DNA of 8,508 nucleotides from Chloroflexota bacterium (GCA_021815005.1 JAKAHL010000068.1:1-8508); one strand, 5' to 3'. Positions 1 through 5,559 are shown, counted from the first letter of the stretch. The notes: a model not told the origin generated them from the sequence alone. Numbers and translations: made by a program.

Positions 1-540
1 GTCGCCGGCCAGGATGCCGACAACCTTGACGCTGACCGGCGCGCCAGCGCCCAGGATGGCCAGCGTGTCGCCCATGGCAAGCCCGTCGGTCCGCGCCAGC
101 GTCTCGGTGATGAGCGCGGTCGCGTCCGTCTGGGAGGACAGCAGCACCCCCTGGGCGAGCGGCAGGTCGCGCACCCGTACCTCGGCCGTGGGGTCGATGC
201 CCAGGACGGTGACCGGCGCCGTCTGCACGGGCATCCCCGGCTGCGAGACGAGGAACGACTTGCGCTCGATGGCGGGCGCGGCGACGGCGATGCCCTGCAC
301 GCCAGCAAGCTCGTCGAGGGTCCCCGCCGACAGCCCGGTCTCCTCGAAGGCCGCCAGGCGGAGGTTCGCGCGGCCGACCATCGACGCCACAGTGCGGTCC
401 ACGGAGGCGTCGAGCCCGGCGTCCACGCCCAGCGCGGCCACCAGCACCCCGACGCCCAGCGAGATGCCGAGGATCGTGAGCAGCGTTCGGGCGCGGCGGG
501 CGGCGAGGGCCCGCCACGCATAGCGGACGAGACCGCGCAC
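1..540 (-). CDS. FtsX-like ABC transporter permease, N-terminal part (3' end cut by window)
   Basis: This is the membrane subunit of a MacB/LolC-type ABC exporter. Reading from a GTG at 540-538 gives 180 residues open to the window edge. The N-terminus (VRGLVRYAWRALAARRARTL) is a basic juxtamembrane segment. It is followed by one transmembrane helix at about residues 19-41 with the ILGISLGV signature typical of FtsX/MacB permeases. Residues 42-180 form a soluble extracytoplasmic region resembling the MacB periplasmic core domain, with motifs such as VLGIDP and the closing KVVGIL. The GTG lies 4 bases after the ATPase stop (545-547), so the two are surely co-transcribed and probably translationally coupled. 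The remaining three helices expected of this family lie outside the window. Substrate is unknown; the family exports lipoproteins, peptides or macrolides, or acts mechanically. The start codon is an inference, since no ATG is available in frame. Confidence 0.87.
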   Translation of the reverse strand, partial: MRGLVRYAWRALAARRARTLLTILGISLGVGVLVAALGVDAGLDASVDRTVASMVGRANLRLAAFEETGLSAGTLDELAGVQGIAVAAPAIERKSFLVSQPGMPVQTAPVTVLGIDPTAEVRVRDLPLAQGVLLSSQTDATALITETLARTDGLAMGDTLAILGAGAPVSVKVVGILAGD

Positions 541-544
541 GGCG

Positions 545-1348
545 CTAGAGCCCCAGGAGCGCGAGCCGGGTGATGAGCGGCGCGGCCGCGTGGTCCTCGC
601 GCCGGCCCAGCACGATCTCGTCCTGGATCTGCCCGTCCCCCACCACGAACACGCGGTCGGCGTAGGCGGCCGCCTTGGCGTCGTGCGTGACCAGCACGAT
701 CGTCTGGCCGCGCTCCACGCAGGTCCGCCACAGGGCGCCCAGGATGTCCAGGCCGGTGCGGAAGTCCAGGTTGCCGGTGGGCTCGTCCGCGAACAGCAGG
801 GCCGGCCGCGTGACGATGGCCCGCGCCACCGCGACGCGCTGCTGCTCCCCCGCGGACAGCTGGTCAGGCTTGTGGCGCTCCTTGCCCGTGAGGTCCACGA
901 GCGCGATCGCCTCCCGGATCCGCCCCGCGAGCTCCGGCGACCTGGGGTCCTGGCCGGAGATCGTGAACGGCAGGCCCACGTTCTCCACGACGTTCATCAG
1001 GGGCACGAGGTTGAAGGACTGGAACACGAAGCCCGTCCGCTCGCGGCGCAGGCGCGTGGCGTCCGAGTCAGACAGGCGCCCGATGGGCTCGCCCTCGAGG
1101 AGCACCTCGCCCGCGGTGGGCTGGTCCAGGCCGCCGAGCAGCTGCAGCAGGGTGCTCTTGCCCGAGCCCGACGGGCCCATGAGCGCCACGAACTCGCCGG
1201 GCATCACCGAGAGCGTCACGCCGCGGACGGCGTCGACGGTCTCGCCGGGCATCCGGTACTGCTTGGTGAGCGAGCGCGCCTCGAGGATCGGCAGGACGGT
1301 GCGCCGGGGTGCGGGCGCGTCGGCGGCGGGCGGAGGCTTGAGGGTCAT
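545..1348 (-). CDS. ABC transporter ATP-binding protein, LolD/MacB type
   Basis: This is the cytoplasmic ATPase (267 aa) that powers the adjacent FtsX-like permease. All nucleotide-binding motifs are present: Walker A GPSGSGKST (residues 58-66), Q-loop Gln110 in FVFQSFNL, ABC signature LSAGEQQRVAVARA (164-177, with LSAGE in place of the usual LSGGE), Walker B LLFADEP (184-190, catalytic Glu189), D-loop NLD (193-195) and switch His222 in VTHD. The LxxLGGLDxPTxG stretch and length match the LolD/MacB/FtsE group rather than importer ATPases. The first 20 residues are a Pro/Ala-rich extension. Start: ATG 1348-1346, with GGGAGG (minus strand, 1366-1361) 12 bases upstream, which is rather long spacing. 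It lies 82 bases downstream of the CAP-domain gene on the same strand; a shared transcript is possible but not shown. Confidence 0.95.
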   Translation of the reverse strand: MTLKPPPAADAPAPRRTVLPILEARSLTKQYRMPGETVDAVRGVTLSVMPGEFVALMGPSGSGKSTLLQLLGGLDQPTAGEVLLEGEPIGRLSDSDATRLRRERTGFVFQSFNLVPLMNVVENVGLPFTISGQDPRSPELAGRIREAIALVDLTGKERHKPDQLSAGEQQRVAVARAIVTRPALLFADEPTGNLDFRTGLDILGALWRTCVERGQTIVLVTHDAKAAAYADRVFVVGDGQIQDEIVLGRREDHAAAPLITRLALLGL

Positions 1349-1430
1349 GCGACTGGGCTGCCTCCCGGCAGGGCGAGGATCTGTGGGCCATACGGTAGCG
1401 GGATCGCGAGGGCGCGATTCGCGCGGGACG

Positions 1431-2432
1431 TCACCCGCCGAAGAACCGGACGGCGATCGCCTGGAGGATGGACTCGATGAGACTCACCTCGGGCGGCGAA
1501 TCCTTGATCTGGAGGCCGCCGGGAGGAAAGAAGGCCGGCGGCGCGGGCGTGGGCGCGAGCGACGGCGCTTCGGACGCCTGCGGCTGTGGCGTCGCGTACG
1601 CCCCGGCGTCGGGCCCGGGCGTCGCGGTCGGGCTGGGCGACGGGGTGGGCGATGGCGATGGCGACGGGGTGGGCGTGGGCGTCGCCGCTGGCGACGGCGA
1701 CGGCGTCGGCGCTTGCGTCGGGCGGGGCGTTGGCCTCGGCGTCGGACGCTGCGTGGCGGCGGCCGTCGGCTTCGGCGTCGGCTTGGGCGTGGGCCTCGGC
1801 GTGGCCGCCGGCGACGCCGTCGGCTTCGGCGTCGGCTTCGGCGTCGGCTTGGGCGTCGGGCTCGGCGCGGCCGCGCCGCACGAGTCGGCGAAGAGGACGG
1901 TCCACATGAACACGTCACCGGTTGACTTGTAGGCGCCCACCGCCACCACGTCCCACGCGGAGCCCATGATGTTGGCGCGGTGACCGGACGAGTTCATGAA
2001 CTGCTGGAAGACCCAGTTCGTCGCGTCGGCCTCCGAGGCGCCCGGCCAGGTGACGGTGCCGATGTTCTCGCCGGCGAGGTTGAAGCAGTACCCGTACTGG
2101 TACTGCATGTACCAGAACACGTTGTGGCTGGTGCCCAGGATGGTGTGCGAGAAGTAGCCCCGCTCAACCATGTCCTGGCTGCGCCAGCGGGCGATGGTGC
2201 GCAGCGCCGTGTCGAGCGTCAGCGAGCGCAGACCTCCCGAGGCTCGGGCCTGGTTCTGGAGCGCGATCAGCTGGGCCTCGGACGTGGAGCTGAAGGTGTT
2301 GTCGGACCAGCCGAGCACGGTCGGCGCGGCGGTCAGCTCGGCGCCCGCGACCGCGACCACCATCGCGAGCAGCACGAGGACGCGCCGGGGCTCGAATCGG
2401 CGGCGGGCGGCAGGGGCGGCGGACATCGTCAT
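1431..2432 (-). CDS. Secreted CAP/SCP-domain protein with Pro/Thr-rich linker and hydrophobic C-terminal tail
   Basis: This is a predicted exported protein of the CAP (SCP/PR-1, YkwD-like) family; the function of bacterial members is mostly unknown. With the ATG at 2432 it has 333 aa. Residues 10-31 form a signal peptide (RRR...RR n-region, hydrophobic [14 protein letters not shown], cleavage probably after AGA). The CAP domain spans about 51-185 and keeps the family cavity residues: His96 (YFSHT), Glu122 (AGENIG) and His151 (SSGHRANIM). Cys116 and Cys185 could form a disulfide. Residues 190-274 are almost pure Pro/Thr/Ser/Ala/Lys/Arg, and 275-305 are looser. The last ~28 residues are less repetitive and end in an amphipathic [18 protein letters not shown] longer form starting at GTG 2480-2478 adds 16 residues but has no visible ribosome site and delays the signal peptide, so I prefer 2432 (ATG 2426 is also possible). 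A CAP domain at the N-terminus with the linker behind it suggests envelope attachment through the tail. Confidence 0.9.
   Translation of the reverse strand: MTMSAAPAARRRFEPRRVLVLLAMVVAVAGAELTAAPTVLGWSDNTFSSTSEAQLIALQNQARASGGLRSLTLDTALRTIARWRSQDMVERGYFSHTILGTSHNVFWYMQYQYGYCFNLAGENIGTVTWPGASEADATNWVFQQFMNSSGHRANIMGSAWDVVAVGAYKSTGDVFMWTVLFADSCGAAAPSPTPKPTPKPTPKPTASPAATPRPTPKPTPKPTAAATQRPTPRPTPRPTQAPTPSPSPAATPTPTPSPSPSPTPSPSPTATPGPDAGAYATPQPQASEAPSLAPTPAPPAFFPPGGLQIKDSPPEVSLIESILQAIAVRFFGG
1611..1865 (-). repeat. Low-complexity coding repeat (PTPKPTP-type linker)
   Basis: The sequence is degenerate tandem hexamers and dodecamers on the minus strand (units such as CCGACGCCCAAG encoding PTPK, drifting to PTPR, PSPS and PTPT). 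It encodes the extended linker of the CAP-domain protein. The repetition also leaves long spurious open frames in other phases. The repeat number is likely to vary between strains by slippage or recombination. Confidence 0.85.
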
Positions 2433-2521
2433 GCCGGGGACAACTCTCGAGAAGGTCCGGTCGGGGTTCGACCTTGCCACATCGTGGACCGGCGGTGCCG
2501 CCGGAGCACCGACCCACAGGT

Positions 2522-2535
2522 CCCACCCCGGTGGG
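2522..2535. other. Inverted repeat CCCACC-N2-GGTGGG in the CAP gene / tRNA-His intergenic region
   Basis: This is a perfect 6-bp inverted repeat with a 2-base spacer, followed at once by further CCACC/GGTGG copies up to about 2552 (GGCCACCGGTACC, CCCCCACC). It sits 90 bases upstream of the CAP gene start and 185 bases upstream of the tRNA. The short spacer suits a dimeric regulator site better than an RNA hairpin. No regulator is identified, and GC-rich DNA gives such matches by chance. Confidence 0.25.
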
Positions 2536-2646
2536 CCACCGGTACCCCCACCTGTCGGGCCATCCCAGCGCCGCCCGGCAGGGCCCGCGGCAGGACGACC
2601 GGCCGGGGCCTGTCGCCATGGGGCGATGCCCCGACTCGGCCTCCGC

Positions 2647-2652
2647 TAGAAT
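2647..2652 (+). promoter_or_regulatory. Possible -10 element (TAGAAT) for tRNA-His
   Basis: TAGAAT, inside GCTAGAATGCG, is the only TATAAT-like hexamer in this GC-rich gap and points toward the tRNA, whose 5' end is 67 bases further on. No convincing -35 hexamer is seen 16-18 bases upstream (the sequence there is around CGATGC), so the call rests on one element. Confidence 0.4.
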
Positions 2653-2718
2653 GCGTCGGCCGTTCCCGGCAGCCCGCGACCCGGCGCACCACCGTCGGCG
2701 AGGCACCCGTCTCGGCAT

Positions 2719-2795
2719 GGTGGCCTTAGCTCAATTGGCAGAGCATCGGATTGTGGCTCCGAAGGTCACGGGTTCGAGCCCCGTAGGCCACCCCA
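2719..2795 (+). tRNA. tRNA-His (anticodon GTG)
   Basis: A full cloverleaf can be drawn. The acceptor GTGGCCT (2720-2726) pairs with AGGCCAC (2785-2791). The D-arm is GCTC...GAGC. The anticodon stem TCGGA/TCCGA encloses loop TTGTGGC, so the anticodon is GTG. The T-arm ACGGG-TTCGAGC-CCCGT is canonical. The base before the acceptor is G (2719), the extra G-1 that identifies tRNA-His. The discriminator is C (2792), as expected opposite G-1, and CCA (2793-2795) is encoded. The charged product supplies histidine to the ribosome. It stands alone, with no other tRNA beside it. Confidence 0.97.
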
Positions 2796-2995
2796 ACTCC
2801 CCCGCGCGGACGCTCCATGGAGGCCCGCCCCGCTGCCTTGGGTCCGGCGAGCCGCCGCGCCGAGTCCGGGCTCAGGACGGTGGACCGCCGTCGCCTCGAG
2901 GATCGCGGCCACGACTGACCCTGGCGAGCGTGTCGGCGCGCGAGGGCGGGGGCGGGCACGACATCTGAGCCGGGGCGGCGCCGCCGAGCGCGAGG

Positions 2996-3037
2996 CCGCG
3001 GCCGCCGAGGTGTCCGAAGCGGGGCCGGCGGCCGCGG
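2996..3037 (-). terminator. Perfect 12-bp inverted repeat directly after the Crp-family gene; possible terminator
   Basis: CCGCGGCCGCCG (2996-3007) and CGGCGGCCGCGG (3026-3037) are perfect reverse complements around an 18-base spacer. The repeat begins at the first base after the regulator's stop codon (3040-3038 on the minus strand). A very stable stem at a gene end suggests transcription termination or 3'-end protection. There is no T-run, so intrinsic termination is not proven. Confidence 0.45.
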
Positions 3038-3754
3038 TCACTCCGGCGACACATCCTGGGGCGCCGCCGGGCGGCGACCCCCGGCCCTGCTCGCGGTCGC
3101 CAGGCCGAGCGGGTCGCGGATCTCGATCCCGTGGCGGGAGATGTCGATCAGGCCCTCCTCGTGGAGCTCGCGCAGCTGCCGCGCGACCACCTCGCGGACC
3201 GACCCGATCGCGTCGGCAAGCTCCTGCTGGGTCGCCCGGACGACCGCGTCGGCACCCGGCGCCGGTCGCGCCGCCATCAGCAGGAGCTGCCGGGCGAGCC
3301 GTTCACGCACGCTGAGGAACGCCTGATCGGCGATATCGTCGAGGTACTCGCGGACCTGCCCCGCCAGCTCCTCGGCACATGCCCGGGCAACCGAGGGGTC
3401 GGTTGCGAGCAGCGCCCGGAGGGTGTCGGTGCGGAGGGCCAGGAGCAGGGAGCCGGTCATCGCCTCGATGCTGAACGGCGCGGGCCCGCCGACGACCAGC
3501 GCCAGCCCAGCCATGGCGCCCGGCCGCACGTGGCGGATGGTGACCTCACGGCCGTCCGGGGATGAGAGGAACACGCGCAACAGCCCGCGAACAACGACGA
3601 ACAGGCGCGGCGACTCGCGGTCGCGGTAGACGGTCGCCCCGGTCGGCACGTTGACCCGGATGGCCTCGTCAACCAGTCGGAGCGCCGTCTCGCGCGGGAG
3701 CCTGGCGAGGAAGCCTGCGGCGAGAACGTCGGCCTCCTCCGGGTCGCGGTACAT
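3038..3754 (-). CDS. Crp/Fnr-family transcriptional regulator
   Basis: This is a DNA-binding regulator of the CRP/FNR family, 238 aa from ATG 3754. A cyclic-nucleotide-binding-like beta-roll covers about residues 10-120, a dimerisation helix about 125-160, and a winged helix-turn-helix 175-213 (TQQELADAIGSVREVVARQL then a wing RHGIEIRD). The recognition helix has Arg187, Glu188 and Arg192 in the R-E-x3-R spacing that CRP uses to read GTGA. In the ligand pocket the Glu and Arg that hold cAMP in E. coli CRP appear as Leu84 and Phe94, and there is no FNR-type cysteine set (only Cys126). It is therefore probably not a classical cAMP or Fe-S sensor. Start: ATG 3754 has GGGAGGG about 8 bases upstream; ATG 3781 (247 aa) has only a weak GGGAAG. 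It is divergent from the duplicated-module gene at 4003. A GTGA-N6-TCAC site in the gap suggests it regulates itself and/or that gene. Confidence 0.93.
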   Translation of the reverse strand: MYRDPEEADVLAAGFLARLPRETALRLVDEAIRVNVPTGATVYRDRESPRLFVVVRGLLRVFLSSPDGREVTIRHVRPGAMAGLALVVGGPAPFSIEAMTGSLLLALRTDTLRALLATDPSVARACAEELAGQVREYLDDIADQAFLSVRERLARQLLLMAARPAPGADAVVRATQQELADAIGSVREVVARQLRELHEEGLIDISRHGIEIRDPLGLATASRAGGRRPAAPQDVSPE

Positions 3755-3872
3755 GGCTTCGGCCCTCCCGGATGGGGTCATTGTGGCGCTTCCCGGAAAA
3801 CGTCGCGATGTCGCCAGAGCGTGGGGCCGGCGGGTCCCAGGCCGCCAGGACCCGGTGGGGTGAGCCCGGCTG

Positions 3873-3888
3873 CGTGACCTCGGTCACG
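3873..3888. promoter_or_regulatory. CRP-type operator, palindrome CGTGACC-TC-GGTCACG
   Basis: This is a perfect 7-bp inverted repeat with a 2-base centre. It contains GTGA-N6-TCAC (3874-3887), the core of the CRP consensus. It lies in the divergent intergenic region, 118 bases from the regulator start and 114 bases from the duplicated-module gene. The recognition helix of the neighbouring regulator carries the R-E-x3-R residues that contact GTGA in CRP, so protein and site agree. That the regulator binds here is inference. Confidence 0.6.
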
Positions 3889-3908
3889 GGTGTCGGCCAC
3901 GCCGGTCA

Positions 3909-3937
3909 CTGACAGGCGCCGATGTGGCCCGCAGGCT
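3909..3937 (+). promoter_or_regulatory. Weak promoter candidate for the duplicated-module gene
   Basis: CTGACA (3909-3914) and CAGGCT (3932-3937) are separated by 17 bases. The -35 match is good and the -10 match is poor. If used, transcription would begin near 3944 and the GTGA-N6-TCAC site would be centred near -63, a distance known for CRP-activated promoters. This is tentative. Confidence 0.22.
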
Positions 3938-3952
3938 GAGAGACGGCACCGG

Positions 3953-3967
3953 GGGCCCGGAGGGCCC
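3953..3967. repeat. GGGCCC-GGA-GGGCCC inverted/direct repeat in leader
   Basis: Two copies of the self-complementary hexamer GGGCCC flank GGA. They form a possible 6-bp, 3-base-loop hairpin 36 bases upstream of the ATG at 4003. It could influence translation if transcribed, or could be chance in GC-rich DNA. Confidence 0.3.
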
Positions 3968-4002
3968 GGGCGCCGGCGTCCGTCTTGCTGGCGAGGCACG
4001 CC

Positions 4003-4449
4003 ATGACCGCACAGACCGTCGCATCGACCCGCGTGGTCGAGCACCGCATCGAGAGGCTCCCGATCATCGAGCACCCTGAGACCCACCTCTCCGAACTGCT
4101 CGAGACCCTCAACACGTTCGGCCGGCAGGGCTGGCAGGTGGCGAGCGTGGACCTGACCCACCACCCGACGTACTCGCCGGCGGCGCAGCCGAGCGTGATG
4201 CTCCCCGTCCTCCTGGAACGGCTGGCTGGGCCGCCGCGGCCCGTCGAATACCGGATCGAGCGCATGCCATTCCAGGAGCACCCCGAGCAGCACCTGACCG
4301 AGCTCCTCGCCCGGCTCGACGAGCTGGCCGCGGACGGCTGGCGCGTCGCGAGCGTGGACCTGACGCACCACCCGACGTACTCGCCCGCCGCCCAGCCGAA
4401 CCTGCCGCTGCCCGTGCTTCTCGAGCGCGACCTGGAGCCGGTCCGCTGA
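4003..4449 (+). CDS. Tandemly duplicated His-rich small protein (DUF4177-like fold possible)
   Basis: This is a 148-aa protein of unknown function made of two copies of one 62-residue module: residues 12-73 and 81-142. The copies align without gaps and are identical at 44 of 62 positions by hand count. Each has VE-x-RIER, EHPE-x-H, a predicted helix (ELL...L), GW-x-VASVDL, THHPTYSPAAQP and LPVLLER. The GW-x-V-x-S-V-D turn after a helix recalls DUF4177-type small domains; this is similarity by eye only. Conserved His at EHPExH and THHP in both copies could bind a metal. There is no signal peptide, membrane helix or cysteine, so it is probably cytosolic. The ATG at 4003 has GAGG (3993-3996) 6 bases upstream. 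A TTG start at 3985 adds six residues and is less likely. It is divergent from the Crp-family gene and shares its operator region. Confidence 0.85.
   Translation: MTAQTVASTRVVEHRIERLPIIEHPETHLSELLETLNTFGRQGWQVASVDLTHHPTYSPAAQPSVMLPVLLERLAGPPRPVEYRIERMPFQEHPEQHLTELLARLDELAADGWRVASVDLTHHPTYSPAAQPNLPLPVLLERDLEPVR
4036..4428 (+). repeat. In-frame tandem duplication, units 4036-4221 and 4243-4428
   Basis: Two 186-base units are offset by 207 bases. The best-conserved core is 4141-4190 against 4348-4397, where only a few bases differ. The divergence elsewhere, mostly at third positions but with 18 amino-acid changes, indicates a duplication that is not recent, with the core kept by selection. Confidence 0.85.
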
Positions 4450-4476
4450 CGGCGACGCGGGCCGGGTCGGACTCGT

Positions 4477-4517
4477 CGGCCGCCGGCCGTCGGCACTCGG
4501 ACCGGCGCCGGCGGCCG
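4477..4517. terminator. Perfect 10-bp inverted repeat between convergent ends
   Basis: CGGCCGCCGG (4477-4486) and CCGGCGGCCG (4508-4517) are perfect reverse complements around 21 bases. They lie between the stop of the duplicated-module gene (4449) and the stop of the P450 remnant (4519). The position suits a bidirectional terminator, but there is no T-run on either strand. Confidence 0.4.
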
Positions 4518-4518
4518 C

Positions 4519-4689
4519 CTAGCAGCGAGCCGGCAGGTGGGCGAGCCCGCGCAGGTTCTGCTTAGTGATCCGCTCGGGCGTCCCGTCGACCTCGTACTCG
4601 GGGATGCGCGCGAGCAGCCGCTCGAGGGTCCCCTTCGCCTCGAGCTGCGCCAGGGGCGGGCCGACGCGGAGGCTGGGATGAGACGCCAT
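4519..4689 (-). pseudogene. Cytochrome P450 C-terminal remnant
   Basis: This frame of 56 codons (ATG 4689-4687, TAG 4521-4519) reads as the last part of a bacterial cytochrome P450. GPPLAQLEAKGTLERLLARI matches the helix L segment (G-x-x-LAxLEA...L..LL.R.P), PEYEV follows, and NLRGLAHLPARC matches the terminal N-x-RG-x-x-x-LPV. The heme-binding loop is lost. Where functional enzymes have Cys two residues before the Gly (CLG), this has Arg (RVG), which a single T-to-C change of a Cys codon would give. Upstream in frame there is no stop for a while but nothing like the rest of a P450. No ribosome site precedes the ATG. About 350 residues of the usual ~400 are missing, so this is a decayed fragment, not an enzyme. 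Confidence 0.72.
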
Positions 4690-4963
4690 GCGCGGGGCGG
4701 ACCGGGGGAGCGGAGCGGTCGTCGCAACCCTAGAACGCTTTAGGCCCCCGTCAACTGGGAATCCGCAGCTCGGGGCGCATCTTCCCCGCCGCCTCGCCGC
4801 AACCGGCCGTCCAAGGCCCCGGGCGCGCCAGGCGCAATGCCCTACGCAGCCGGTGCGGGTTTCCCTACAGGCCGCGACCGGACGGCCGATACCGGGCCGT
4901 CACGGGGACGCGAAGAATTGGCGGCGCAGTGGTGGCCAACGAAGGTTGGAGGGTCAGCCGCAG
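4690..4963. other. Intergenic region upstream of the J-domain gene, no gene recognised
   Basis: These 274 bases contain no frame that resembles a protein. An open frame continuous with the J-domain gene runs back to 4688, but its composition (Arg/Pro/Gly-rich, no motif) is that of non-coding GC-rich DNA. CTAGAACG at 4730-4737 resembles a -10 element but has no -35 partner. A GGAGGG ribosome site at 4948-4953 serves the next gene. Some of the region may be former P450 sequence decayed beyond recognition. Confidence 0.4.
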
Positions 4964-5512
4964 ATGTGCGCCGTGGCGAGCCGCAGCGCGACGCGCGACG
5001 CCTACGCCGTCCTCCAGGTCCGGTGCGACGCCGAGTTCGAGGTGATCTGCGCCGCCTTTCGGGCGCTCGCGCGCCGTTATCACCCCGACGGCCACAGCCC
5101 CGACCTCGGGCGCATGGCGGAGATCAGCAGCGCCTTCGCGCAGCTGAAGTCGCCCGAGGCACGGGCCCGCTACGATCGCGACCTCGAGGGCACGTCGGCG
5201 CGTCCCGCCCCGGTCCCGGCCGCCGAGGCCGGCCCGCGTGGCCCGTGGGCCTGCACCAACGTGCGAGGCGAGGCGCCGCGGCGGGAAGCCCCGGACGACT
5301 CGTGGACGATCCCGCCCAGGCCCTCGCCTCGCGACGACGTCATCGACTTCGGCCGCTATGCGGGCTGGACGATCGGCCAGGTCGCGGTGGAGAACCCCGA
5401 CTACCTGCGCTGGCTGAGCCGGCACTCCTCGGGCGTCCGGTTCCGCGACGCGATCGTGCGCGCGCTCGGGCCGAGCCCCGAGATCGGGCAGCGGGCTACG
5501 GCCGTTGGATGA
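4964..5512 (+). CDS. J-domain (DnaJ-like) protein with ExoX-like C-terminal module
   Basis: This is a 182-aa two-part protein. Residues 12-74 form a J domain: DAYAVLQV, the helix II ICAAFRALARRYHPDGH with the HPD motif (40-42) that stimulates the ATPase of Hsp70/DnaK, a helix III AEISSAFAQLKSPEARARYD, then a YDRDLEG end. A Pro-rich linker (78-122) follows. Residues 126-168 (VIDFGRYAGWTIGQVAVENP then DYLRWL) match the small module at the C-terminus of ExoX-like exonucleases and related proteins (FGKYKGxxIxEI...DPxYLxWL). There is no zinc-finger or substrate-binding region of true DnaJ, so it is a dedicated co-chaperone or adaptor, not the housekeeping protein. Start: ATG 4964 with GGAGGG 10 bases upstream. 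The frame is open to 4688 but that part is not protein-like. Its client is unknown. Confidence 0.9.
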   Translation: MCAVASRSATRDAYAVLQVRCDAEFEVICAAFRALARRYHPDGHSPDLGRMAEISSAFAQLKSPEARARYDRDLEGTSARPAPVPAAEAGPRGPWACTNVRGEAPRREAPDDSWTIPPRPSPRDDVIDFGRYAGWTIGQVAVENPDYLRWLSRHSSGVRFRDAIVRALGPSPEIGQRATAVG

Positions 5513-5525
5513 CGGGCGGCCCGTC
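5511..5525 (+). terminator. Short hairpin overlapping the J-domain gene stop
   Basis: GACGGG-CGG-CCCGTC is a perfect 6-bp stem with a 3-base loop that starts within the TGA stop codon. It lacks a T-run and is short, so termination is only possible. Confidence 0.3.
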
Positions 5526-5553
5526 CGGCGTCTGCCCGCCACGCAGTGGCCTG

Positions 5554-5559
5554 TACGAT
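5554..5559 (+). promoter_or_regulatory. Possible -10 element (TACGAT) upstream of the plus-strand DUF6812-like gene
   Basis: TACGAT keeps the conserved T1, A2 and T6 of TATAAT and would put the transcript start near 5566. The leader would then be about 115 bases before the ATG at 5681. A start at GTG 5546 would lie upstream of this transcript. No good -35 is visible. Confidence 0.27.

Noticed and set aside
1412..1424. GCGCG-ATT-CGCGC hairpin between the CAP and ATPase genes, considered as a terminator
   Set aside because: Only 5 bp with a 3-base loop and no T-run. Too weak to call in DNA this GC-rich.
590..1480. 296-residue plus-strand open frame, and the 675-1925 frame
   Set aside because: Antisense to the ABC ATPase with all its motifs. 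Composition is His/Arg/Gly-rich and no domain is seen.
1611..1865. Regular short repeats considered as a CRISPR array or satellite
   Set aside because: Period of 6-12 bases, in frame with a protein, no spacers and no cas genes.
1468..1932. Long plus-strand Gly/Val/Ala frames and Arg-rich frames over the CAP protein linker
   Set aside because: Frame shadows of the Pro/Thr-coding repeat. No ribosome site or domain, and the minus-strand CAP frame has signal peptide and catalytic-like residues.
2474..2968. Plus-strand 164-residue frame and the minus-strand frame at 2726-2959, both crossing tRNA-His
   Set aside because: They are translations of the tRNA (the typical MVALAQLAEHRIVAPKVTG and GARTRDLRSHNP strings). 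The cloverleaf explains the sequence fully.
4688..4963. 92-residue N-terminal extension of the J-domain protein
   Set aside because: No conserved motif, non-coding composition, and a strong ribosome site precedes the ATG at 4964.
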